DNA of 64,000 nucleotides from Sipunculus nudus. Taxonomy: Eukaryota > Annelida > Sipuncula > Golfingiida > Sipunculidae. The position numbers were made by a program, and so were the translations under genes. Location: contig CM049318.1 of NCBI GenBank assembly GCA_026874595.1, positions 45,242,456 to 45,306,455 on the forward strand. The letters are read 5' to 3'. The notes under the pieces were generated by a model. It did no database searches, had not been told where the DNA came from, and saw nothing but the letters and a program-made list of their open reading frames with translations. Below are positions 1 through 11,800 of this stretch, one piece after another (the stretch's first letter is position 1; each line of letters starts with the position of its first letter).

Positions 1-2506
1 CACGATCTTGTATTACGCGAAAACCGAGCTGATTTCGGCGAAAACGACGTTTGTAACAGGGTCTAAATGGCCTAATGAAGCTTCTAAAACGCTTCTTTCG
101 CAATTTAAATCGGCCATTTTTGCACAAAACACGATCTTGTATTACGCGAAAACCGAGCTGATTTCGGCGAAAACGACGTTTGTAACAGGGTCTAAATGGC
201 CTAATGAAGCTTCTAAAACGCTTCTTTCGCAATTTAAATCGGCCATTTTTCACAAAACACGATCTTGTATTACGCGAAAACCGAGCTGATTTCGGCGAAA
301 ACGACGTTTGTAACAGGGTCTAAATGGCCTAATGAAGCTTCTAAAACGCTTCTTTCGCAATTTAAATCGGCCATTTTTGCACAAAACACGATCTTGTATT
401 ACGCGAAAACCGAGCTGATTTCGGCGAAAACGACGTTTGTAACAGGGTCTAAATGGCCTAATGAAGCTTCTAAAACGCTTCTTTCGCAATTTAAATCGGC
501 CATTTTTGCACAAAACACGATCTTGTATTACGCGAAAACCGAGCTGATTTCGGCGAAAACGACGTTTGTAACAGGGTCTAAATGGCCCAATGAAGCTTCT
601 AAAACGCTTCTTTCGCAATTTAAATCGGCCATTTTTGCACAAAACACGATCTTGTATTACGCGAAAACCGAGCTGATTTCGGCGAAAACGACGTTTGTAA
701 CAGGGTCTAAATGGCCTAATGAAGCTTCTAAAATGCTTCTATCGCAATTTAAATCGGCCATTTTTGCACAAAACACAATCTTGTATTACGCGAAAACCGA
801 GCTGATTTCGGCGAAAACGACGTTTGTAACAGTGTCTAAATGGCCTAATGAAGCTTCTAAAACGCTTCTTTCGCAATTTAAATCGGCCATTTTTGCACAA
901 AACACGATCTTGTATTACGCGAAAACCGAGCCCATTTCGGCGAAAACGACGTTTGTAACAGGGTCTAAATGGCCTAATGAAGCTTCTAAAACGCTTCTTT
1001 CGAAATTTAAATCGGCCATTTTTGCACAAAACACGATCTTGTATTACGCGAAAACCGAGCTGATTTCGGCGAAAACGACGTCTGTAACAGGGTCTAAATA
1101 GCCTAATGAAGCTTCTAAAACGCTTCTTTCGCAATTTAAATCGGCCATTTTTGCACAAAACACGATCTTGTATTACGCGAAAACCGAGCTGATTTCGGCG
1201 AAAACGACGTTTGTAACAGGGTCTAAATGGCCTAATGAAGCTTCTAAAACGCTTCTTTCGCAATTTAAATCGGCCATTTTTGCACAAAACACGATCTTGT
1301 ATTACGCGAAAACCGAGCTGATTTCGGCGAAAACGACATTTGTAACAGGGTCTAAATGGCCTTATAATGCTTCTACAAACGCTTCTGTCGCAATTTAAGT
1401 CGGCCATTTTTGCACAAAACACGATCCTGTATTACGCGAAAACCGAACTGATTTCGGCGAAAACGACGTTTGTAACCGGTTATCAACTGGACTAATGAAG
1501 CTTCTAAAACGCTTCTTTCGCAATTTAAATCGGCAATTTTTGCACAAAACACGATCTTGTATTACGCGAAAACCGAGCTGATTTCGGCGAAAACGACCTT
1601 TGGAACAGGGTCTAAATGGCCTAATGAAGCTTCTAAAACGCTTCTTTCGCAATTTATGTCGGCCATTTTTGCAGAAAACACGATGTTGTATTACGCGAAA
1701 ACCGAGTTGATTTTGGCGAAAACGACGTTTGTAACAGGGTCTAAACGGCCTAATGAAGCTTCCAAAACGCTTCTTTCGCAATTTAAATCGGCCATTTTTG
1801 CACAAAACACGATCTTGTATTACGCGAAAACCGAGCTGATTTCGGCGAAAACGACGTTTGTAACAGGGTCTAAATGGCCTAATGAAGCTTCTAAAACGCT
1901 TCTTTCGCAATTTAAATCGGCCATTTTTGCACAAAACACGATCTTGTATTACGCGAAAACCGAGCTGATTTCGGCGAAAACGACGTTTGTAACAGGGTCT
2001 AAATGGCCTAATGAAGCTTCTAAAACGCTTCTTTCGCAATTTAAATCGGCCATTTTTGCACAAAACACGATCTTGTATTACGCGAAAACCGAGCTGATTT
2101 CGGCGAAAACGACGTTTGTAACAGGGTCTAAATGGCCTAATGAAGCTTCTAAAACGCTTCTTTCGCAATTTAAATCGGCCATTTTTCACAAAACACGATC
2201 TTGTATTACGCGAAAACCGAGCTGATTTCGGCGAAAACGACGTTTGTAACAGGGTCTAAATGGCCTAATGAAGCTTCTAAAACGCTTCTTTCGCAATTTA
2301 AATCGGCCATTTTTGCACAAAACACGATCTTGTATTACGCGAAAACCGAGCTGATTTCGGCGAAAACGACGTTTGTAACAGGGTCTAAATGGCCTAATGA
2401 AGCTTCTAAAACGCTTCTTTTGCTTTTTAAATCGGCCATTTTTGCACAAAACACGATCTTGTATTACGCAAAAACCGAGCTGATTTCGGCAAAAACGACG
2501 AAAAAA
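1..2506 (+). repeat. 129-bp satellite array, forward block 1
   Basis: About 19 head-to-tail copies of a 129-bp monomer with very low divergence. Each copy carries an invariant GAAGCTTC (HindIII) and AATTTAAAT (DraI) core. The monomer also has two close copies of GCGAAAAC and the short arms CCGA/TCGG. It has no stop codon in one frame of each strand, which creates long artificial open frames. The array runs off the left edge. A few monomers have single-base changes, such as a stop at about 1098 and a diverged copy near 1360-1500. The function is unknown; a pericentromeric or other heterochromatic location is plausible but not shown. Confidence 0.97.
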
Positions 2507-2530
2507 GCCTTAAATAGGTTATTTAAATAG
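2507..2530. other. Head-to-head inversion junction of the satellite
   Basis: The forward monomer stops after an A-rich stretch (2500-2506), and the next recognisable monomer sequence, from about 2527, is reverse complement. The junction contains a small inverted repeat: TTAAATA (2510-2516), GGT, TATTTAA (2520-2526). This marks a real orientation switch within continuous sequence, not a scaffold join. Confidence 0.85.
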
Positions 2531-5500
2531 CGAAAGAAGCGTTTCACAAGCTTTATTAGGCCATTTAGAATATGTTACAAACGTCGGTTTCGCCGAAATC
2601 AGCTCGGTTTTCTCGTAATACAAGATCGTGTTTTGTGCAAAAATGGCCGATTTAAATTGCGAAAGAAGCGTTTTAGAAGCTTCATTAGTCCAGTTAATAA
2701 TCGGTTACAAACGTCGTTTTCGCCGAAATCAGCTCGGTTTTAGCGTAATACAAGATCGTGTTTTGTGCAAAAATGGCCGATTTAAATTCCGAAAAAAAGC
2801 ATTTTAGGAGCTTCACTGGTCCATTTAGAACCTGTTACAAACACCGTTTTCGCCGAAATCAGATCGGTTTCGGCGCAACACGAAATCGTTTTGTGTGCAA
2901 AAATGGCCGATTTAAATTGCGAAAGATGCGTTTTAAATGCTTCATTAGTCCATTCAGAACCTCTTACAAACGTGGTTTTCGCCGAAATCAGCTCGGTTTT
3001 CCAGTAATACAAGATCGTTTTTTCTGCAATAATGCTTCATTAATCCATTCTGAACATGTTACAACCGGCGTTTTCACCGAAATCACCTGGGTTTTTGCGT
3101 AATACATGATCGTGTTCTGTGCAAAAATGGCCGATTTAAATTTCGCGAAAGAAGCGTTTTAGAAGCTTCATTAGGCCATTTAGACCCTGTTATAAACATA
3201 GTTATCGCCGAAATCAGCTCGGTTTTCGCGTAATACAAGATCGTGTTTTGTGTCAAAATGGTCGATTTAAATTGCGAAAGAAGCGTTTTAGAAGCTTCAT
3301 TAGTCCACTAAGTAACCGGTTATAAACGTCGTTTTCGCGGAAATCAGCTCTGTTTTCGCGTAATACAAGATCGTGTTTTCTGCAAAAATGGCCCAATTCT
3401 ATTGAGGAAGAAACATTTTAGAAGCTTCATTAGTCCATTTAGAACATATTACAAACGTCGTTTTTGCCAAAATCAGCTTGGTTTTCGCGTAATACAAGAT
3501 CGTGTTTTGTTCAAAAATGGACTTTTTATATTGCGAAAGAAGAGTTTAAGAAGCTTCATCAGTCCATTTAGAACCTGTTACAAACGCCGTTTTCGCCGAA
3601 ATAAGCTCGGTTTCGGCGCAACACGAAATCGTTTTTTGTGCAAAAATGGCCGATTTAAATTGCAAAAGATGCGTTTTAAAAGCTTCATTAGTCCATTCAG
3701 AACCTCTTACAAACGACGTTTTCGCCGAAATTAGCTCGATTTTCGCGTTATACAAGATTGTGTTTTGGCGAAAAATGGCCTATTTAAATAGCGAAAGAAG
3801 AGTATCACAAGCTTTATTAGGCCAGTTGATAACCGGTTACAAACGCCGTTTTCGCCGAAACAGCTCGGTTTCGGCGCAATACGAAATCGTGTTTTGGCGA
3901 AAAATGGCCGATTTTAATTGCGAAGGAAGCGTTTTAGAAGCTTCATTAGTCCAGTTGATAACCGGTTACAAACGTCGTTTTCGCCGAAATCAGCTCGGTT
4001 TTAGCGTAATACAAGATCGTCTTTTCTGCAAAAATGGCCGAATTAAATTGCGAAAGAAGCGTTTTAGAGGCATCATTATTAGTTCATTTAGAATCTGTTA
4101 CAAACGCCGTTTTCGCCGAAATCAGCTCGGTTTCGGCGCAAGACGAAATCGTTTTGTGTGCAAAAATGGCCGAATTAAATTCCGAAATTTGCGTTTTAAA
4201 AGCTTCATTAGTCCATTCAGAACCTTTTACAAACGTGGTTTTCGACGAAATCAGCTCGGTTTTCCAGTAATACAAGATCGTTTTTTCTGCAACAATGCTT
4301 CATTAGTCCATTCAGAACATGTTACAAACGGCGTTTTCACCGAAATCACCTCGGTTTTTGCGTAATACAAGATCGTGTTCTCTGCAAAAATGGCCGATTT
4401 AAATTGCGAAAGAAGCGATTTTAGAAGCTTCATTAGTCCATTTAGAACCTATTACAAACGTCGTTTTCGCCGAAATTCGCTCGGTTTTCGCGTTATACAA
4501 AATCGTGTTTTGTGCAAAAATGGCCGAATAAAATAGCGAAAGAAACGTTTCATAAGCTTTATTAGGCCATTTAGAACCTATTACAAACGTCGGTTTCGCC
4601 GAAATCAGCTCGGTTTTCGCGTAATACAAGATCGTGTTTTGTGCAAAAATGGCTGATTTAAATTGCCAAAGAAGAGTTTTAGAAGCTTCATCAGTCCATT
4701 AAGGACATGTTACAAACGTTGTTTTCGCCGAAATCAGCTTGGTATTCGCGTAATACAAGATCGTTTTTTGTGCAAAAATGGCCGATTTAAATTGAGAAGG
4801 AAGCGTTTTAGAAGCTTCACTATTCCATTAAGAACCTGTTACTAACGTCGTGTAATATAAATCAGCACAGTTTTCGCGTAAAACGAAATCGTGTTTTTTG
4901 CAAAAATTGCCGATTTAAATTGTGAAAGAATCGTTTTAGGAGCTACATTAGTCCATTTAGAACCTGTTACAAACTCCGCTTTCGTCCAAATCAGCTCGGT
5001 TTTCCCTAAATACGAAATCGTGTTTTGTGCAAAAATAGCCGATTGAAATTGCGAAAGATGCTTTTTAAAATCTTCATTAGTCCATTCAAAACCTCTTACA
5101 AACGTCGTTTTGCCGAAATCGGTTCGGTTTTCGGGAAATACATGACGGTGTTTTCTGCAATAATACTTCATTAGTCCATCCAGAACCTGTTACAAACGCC
5201 GTTTTCACCGAAATCAGCTCGGTTTTTGCGTAAAACAAGATCATGTTTTCTGCAAAAATGGCCGATTTAAATTGCGAAAGAAGCGTTTTTAGAAGCTTCA
5301 TTAGTTCATTTAGAACCTGTTACAAACGTCGGTTTCGCCGAAATTAGCTCGGTTTTCGCGTTATACAAGATCGTGTTTTGTCGAAAAATGGCCGAATTAA
5401 ATAGCGAAAGAAGCGTTACACAAGCTTTATTAGGCCATTTAGAACCTGTTACAAACGTCGGGTTCGCCGAAATCAGCTCGGTTTTTGCGTAAAACAAGAT

Positions 5501-7177
5501 CCTGTTTTCTGCAAAAATGGCCGAATTATATTGAGGAAGAAACGTTTTAGAAGCTTTATTATTCCATTTAGAACATATTACAAACGTCGTCTTTGCCAAA
5601 ATCAGCTTGGTTTTCGGGTAATACAAGATCGTGTTTTGTTCAAAAATGGCCGATTTATATTGCGAAAGAAGAATTTTAGAAGGTTTATTAGGCCATTTAG
5701 AAACTTTTACAAACTTCTTTTTGCCGAAATCAGCTCGGTTTTCGCGAAATACAAGATCGTGTTTTGTGCAAAAATGGCCGAATTAAATAGCAAAAGAAGC
5801 GTTTCACAAGCTTTATTAGGCCATTTAGAACCTGTTACAAACGTCGGTTTCGCCGAAATCAGCTCAGTTTTCGCGTAATACAAGATCGTGTTTTCTGCAA
5901 AAATGGCCGAATTAAATTGCAAAAGAAGCATTTTAGAAGCTTCATTGGTCCATATATAATCTGTTACATGCGTAGTTTTCCGCGAAAACAGCTTGGTTTT
6001 AGCGTAATGCAGGATGGTGTTTTCTGCAAAAATGGCCGATTTAAATTTCGAAAGAAGCGTTTTAGAAGCTTCATTAGTCCATTCAGAACCTCTTACAAAG
6101 GCCGTTTTTGCCGAAATGAGCTCGGTTTTTCGTTATACAAGATCGTGATTTGGCGAAAAATGTCCTATTAAAATAGCGAAAGAAGCGTTTTAGAAGCTTC
6201 ATTAGTCCATTTAGTATCTGTTAAAAACGTCGTTTTCGCCGAAATCAGCTCGTTTTTCGGATAATACAAGATGGTGTTTCCTGCAATAATACTTCATTAG
6301 TCCATTCAGAACCTGTTATAAACGCCGTTTTCACCGAAATCACCTCGGTTTTTGCGTAATACAAGATCGTGTTTTCTGCAAAAATGGCCGATTTAAATTG
6401 CGAAAGAAGCGTTTTTTAGAAGCTTCATTAGTCCATTTAGAACCTCTCACAAACGCCGTTTTCGCCGAAGTTAGCTCAGTTTTTACGTTATACAAGATCG
6501 TGTTTTGGCGAAAAATGGCCGATTTAAATAGCGAAAGAAGCGTTTCACAAGCTTTATTAGGCCATTTAGAATCTTTTACAAACGTCGGTTTCGCCGAAAT
6601 CAGCTCGGTATTCACGTAATACAAGATCGAGTTTTGTGCAAAAATAGCCAATTTAAATTGCGAAAGAAGCGTTTTTTAGTAGCTTCATCAGTCCATTTAG
6701 AACCTGTTACAAACGCCGTTTTCGCCGAATTCATCTCGGTTTTCCCGTTATACAAGATCGTGTTTTCTGCAAAAATGGCCGATTTAAAATGCGAAAGAAG
6801 CGTTTTAGAAGCTTCATTAGGCCATTTAGACCCTGTTACAAACGTCGTTTTCGCCGCAATCAGTTCGGTTTTCGCGTAATACAAGATCGTGTTTTGTGCA
6901 AAAATGGCCGATTTAAATTGCGAAAGAAGCAGTTCACAAGCTTTATTAGGCCATATAGATCCAGTTACAAACGTCAGTTTCGCCGAAATCAGCTCGGTTT
7001 TCTCGTAATACAAGATCGTGTTTTGTGCAAAAATGGCCGATTTAAATTTCGAAAGAAGCGTTTTAGAAGCTTCATTAGTCCAGTTAATAATCGGTTAAAA
7101 ACGTCGTTTTCGCCGAAATCAGCTCGGTTTTAGCGTAATACAAGATCGTGTTTTGTGCAAAAATGGCCGATTTAAAT
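2527..7177 (-). repeat. 129-bp satellite, inverted and strongly diverged block
   Basis: About 36 monomers of the same satellite in reverse orientation. They differ far more from one another than the forward copies do. Variants include CGGCGCAACACGAAATCG in place of the usual GCGTAATACAAGATCG, replacement of the AGCTTCATTAG segment by AGCTTTATTAG, and many 1-3 bp indels. Some monomers are truncated (for example near 3040-3060 and 4290-4310, both TGCAAYAATGCTTCATT). The divergence suggests an older segment that has escaped recent homogenisation. It ends at the N gap. Confidence 0.95.
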
Positions 7178-7677
7178 NNNNNNNNNNNNNNNNNNNNNNN
7201 NNNNNNNNNNNNNNNNNNNNNNNNNNNNNNNNNNNNNNNNNNNNNNNNNNNNNNNNNNNNNNNNNNNNNNNNNNNNNNNNNNNNNNNNNNNNNNNNNNNN
7301 NNNNNNNNNNNNNNNNNNNNNNNNNNNNNNNNNNNNNNNNNNNNNNNNNNNNNNNNNNNNNNNNNNNNNNNNNNNNNNNNNNNNNNNNNNNNNNNNNNNN
7401 NNNNNNNNNNNNNNNNNNNNNNNNNNNNNNNNNNNNNNNNNNNNNNNNNNNNNNNNNNNNNNNNNNNNNNNNNNNNNNNNNNNNNNNNNNNNNNNNNNNN
7501 NNNNNNNNNNNNNNNNNNNNNNNNNNNNNNNNNNNNNNNNNNNNNNNNNNNNNNNNNNNNNNNNNNNNNNNNNNNNNNNNNNNNNNNNNNNNNNNNNNNN
7601 NNNNNNNNNNNNNNNNNNNNNNNNNNNNNNNNNNNNNNNNNNNNNNNNNNNNNNNNNNNNNNNNNNNNNNNNNNNNN
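7178..7677. other. Assembly gap of 500 N
   Basis: Exactly 500 consecutive N, the conventional filler for a gap of unknown size. The satellite is in reverse orientation to the left and forward to the right, so the second orientation switch is not physically supported. The relative order and orientation of 1-7177 and 7678 onward rest on scaffolding only. Confidence 0.99.
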
Positions 7678-8827
7678 CGGCGAAAACGACGTTTGTAACA
7701 GGGTCTAAATGGCCTAATGAAGCTTCTAAAACGCTTCTTTCGCAATTTAAATCGGCCATTTTTGCAAAAAACACGATCTTGTATTACGCGAAAACCGAGC
7801 TGATTTCGGCGAAAACGACGTTTGTAACAGGGTCTAAATGGCATAATGAAGCTTCTAAAATGATTCTTTCGCAATTTAAATCGGCCATTTTTGCACAAAA
7901 CACGATCTTGTATTACGCGAAAACCGAGCTGATTTCGGCGAAAACGACGTTTGTAACAGGGTCTAAATGGCCTAATGAAGCTTCTAAAACGCTTCTTTCG
8001 CAATTTAAATCGGCCATTTTTGCACAAAACACGATCTTGTATTACGCGAAAACCGAGCTGATTTCGGCGAAAACGAAGTTTGTAACAGGGTCTAAATGGC
8101 CTAATGAAGCTTCTAAAACGCTTCTTTCGCAATTTAAATCGGCCATTTTTGCACAAAACACGAACTTGTATTATGCGAAAACCGAGCTGATTTCGGCGAA
8201 AACGACGTTTGTAACAGGGTCTAAATGGCCTAATGAAGCTTCTAAAACGCTTCTTTCGCAATTTAAATCGGCCATTTTTGCACAAAACACGATCTTGTAT
8301 TACGCGAAAACCGAGCTGATTTCGGCGAAAACGACGTTTGTAACAGGGTCTAAATGGCCTAATGAAGCTTCTAAAACGCTTCTTTCGCAATTTAAATCGG
8401 CCATTTTTGCACAAAACACGATCTTGTATTACGCGAAAACCGAGCTGATTTCGGCGAAAACGACGTTTGTAACAGGGTCTAAATGGCCTAAATGAAGCTT
8501 CTAAAACGCTTCTTTCGCAATTTAAATCGGCCATTTTTGCACAAAACACGATCTTGTATCACGCGAAAACCGAGCTGATTTCGGCGAAAACGACGTTTGT
8601 AACAGGGTCTAAATCGGGTAATGAAGATCCTAAAAGGCTTCTATTACATCAGACAACAGCCGTTTTTGCCCAAAACACGATCTTGTATTACGCGAAAACC
8701 GAGCTGATTTCGGCGAAAACGACGTTTGTACCAGGGTCTAAATGGCCTAATGAAGCTTCTAAAACGCTTCTTTCGCAATTTAAATCGGCCATTTTTGCAC
8801 AAAACACGATCTTGTATTACGCGAAAA

Positions 8828-11800
8828 CCGAGCTTGATTTCGGCGAAAAACGACGTTTGTAACAGGGTCTAAATGGCCTAATGAAACTTCTAAAACGCTT
8901 CTTTCGCAATTTAAATCGGCCATTTTTTGCACAAAACACGATCTTGTATTACGCGAAAACCGAGCTGATTTCGGCGAAAACGACGTTTGTAACAGGGTCT
9001 AAATGGCCTAATGAAGCTTCTAAAAACGCTTCTTTCGCAATTTAAATCGGGCCATTTTTGCACAAAACACGATCTTGTATTACGCGAAAACCGAGCTGAT
9101 TTCGGCGAAAACGACGTTTGTAACAGGGTCTAAATGGCCTAATGAAGCTTCTAAAACGCTTCTTTCGCAATTTAAATCGGCCATTTTTGCACAAAACACG
9201 ATCTTGTATTACGCGGAAAACCGAGCTGATTTCGGCGAAAACGACGTTTGTAACAGGGTCTAAATGGCCTAATGAAGCTTCTAAAACGCTTCTTTCGCAA
9301 TTTAAATCGGCCATTTTTGCACAAAACACGATCTTGTATTACGCGAAAACCGAGCTGATTTCGGCGAAAACGACGTTTGTAACAGGGTCTAAATGGCCTA
9401 ATGAAGCTTCTTAAAACGCTTCTTTCGCAATTTAAATCGGCCATTTTTGCACAAAACACGATCTTGTATTACGCGAAAAACCGAGCTGATTTCGGGCTAA
9501 AACGACGTTTGTAACAGGGTCTAAATGGCCTAATGAAGCTTCTAAAAACGCTTCTTTCGCAATTTAAATCGGCCATTTTTGCACAAAACACGATCTTGTA
9601 TTACGCGAAAACCGAGCTGATTTTCGGCGAAAACGACGTTTGTAACAGGGTCTAAATGGCCTAATGAAGCTTCTAAAACGCTTCTTTCGCAATTTAAATC
9701 GGCCATTTTTGCACAAAACACGATCTTGTATTACGCGAAAACCGAGCTGATTTCGGCGAAAACGACGTTTGTAACAGGGTCTAAATGGCCTAATGAGCTT
9801 CTAAAACGCTTCTTTCGCAATTTAAATCGGCCATTTTTGCACAAAACACGATCTTGTATTACGCGAAAACCGAGCTGATTTCGGCGAAAACGACGTTTGT
9901 AACAGGGTCTAAATCGCCTAATGAAGCTTCTAAAACGCTTCTTTCGCAATTTAAATCGGCCATTTTTGCACAAAAACACGAACTTGTATTACGCGAAAAC
10001 CGAGCTGATTTCGGCGAAAACGACGTTTGTAACAGGGTCTAAATGGCCTAATGAAGCTTCTAAAACGCTTCTTTCGCAATTTAAATCGGCCATTTTTGCA
10101 CAAAACACGATCTTGTATTACGCGAAAACCGAGCTGATTTCGGCGAAAACGACGTTTGTAACAGGGTCTAAATGGCCTAATGAAGCTTCTAAAACGCTTC
10201 TTTCGCAATTTAAATCGGCCATTTTTGCACAAAACACGATCTTGTATTACGCGAAAACCGAGCTGATTTCGGCGAAAACGACGTTTGTAACAGGGTCTAA
10301 ATGGCCTAATGAAGCTTCTAAATCGCTTCTTTCGCAATTTAAATCGGCCATTTTTGCACAAAACACGATCTTGTATTACGCGAAAACCGAGCTGATTTCG
10401 GGCGAAAACGACGTTTTGTAAACAGGGTCTAAAATGGCCTAATGAAGCTTCTAAAACGCTTCTTTCGCAATTTAAATCGGCCATTTTTGCACAAAACACG
10501 ATCTTATATTACGCGAAAACTGAGCTGATTTCGGCGAAAACGACGTTTGTAACAGGGTCTAAATCGCCTAATGAAGCTTCTAAAACGCTTCTTTCGCAAT
10601 TTAAATCGGCCATTTTTGCACAAAACACGATCTTGTATTACGCGAAAACCGAGCTGATTTCGGCGAAAACGACGTTTGTAACAGGGTCTAAATCGGGTAA
10701 TGAAGATCCTAAAAGGCTTCTATTACATCAGACAACAGCCGTTTTTGCCCAAAACACGATCTTGTATTACGCGAAAACCGAGCTGATTTCGGCGAAAACG
10801 ACGTTTGTTACCAGGGTCTAAATGGCCTAATGAAGCTTCTAAAACGCTTCTTTCGCAATTTATATCGGCCATTTTTTGCACAAAACACGATCTTGTATTA
10901 CGCGAAAACCGAGCTGATTTCGGCGAAAAACGACGTTTGTAACAGGGTCTAAATGGCCTAATGAAGCTTCTAAAACGCTTCTTTCGCAATTTAAATCGGC
11001 CATTTTTGCACAAAACACGATCTTGTATTACGCGAAAACCGAGCTGATTTCGGCGAAAACGACGTTTGTAACAGGGTCTAAATGGCCTAATGAAGCTTCT
11101 AAAACGCTTCTTTCGCAATTTAAATCGGCCATTTTTGCACAAAACACGATCTTGTATTACGCGAAAACCGAGCTGATTTCGGCGAAAACGACGTTTGTAA
11201 CAGGGGTCTAAATGGCCTAATGAAGCTTCTAAAACGCTTCTTTCGCAATTTAAATCGGCCATTTTTGCACAAAACACGATCTTGTATTACGCGAAAACCG
11301 AGCTGATTTCGGCGAAAACGACGTTTGTAACAGGGTCTAAATGGCCTAATGAAGCTTCTAAAACGCTTCTTTCGCAATTTAAAATCGGCCATTTTTGCAC
11401 AAAACACGATCTTGTATTACGCGAAAACCGAGCTGATTTCGGCGAAAACGACGTTTGTAACAGGGTCTAAATGGCCTAATGAAGCTTCTAAAACGCTTCT
11501 TTCGCAATTTAAATCGGCCATTTTTGCACAAAACACGATCTTGTATTACGCGAAAACCGAGCTGATTTCGGCGAAAACGACGTTTGTAACAGGGTCTAAA
11601 TGGCCTAATGAAGCTTCTAAAACGCTTCTTTCGCAATTTAAATCGGCCATTTTTGCACAAAACACGATCTTGTATTACGCGAAAACCGAGCTGATTTCGG
11701 CGAAAACGACGTTTGTAACAGGGTCTAAATGGCCTAATGAAGCTTCTAAAACGTTTCTTTCGCAATTTAAATCGGCCATTTTTTGCACAAAACACGATCT

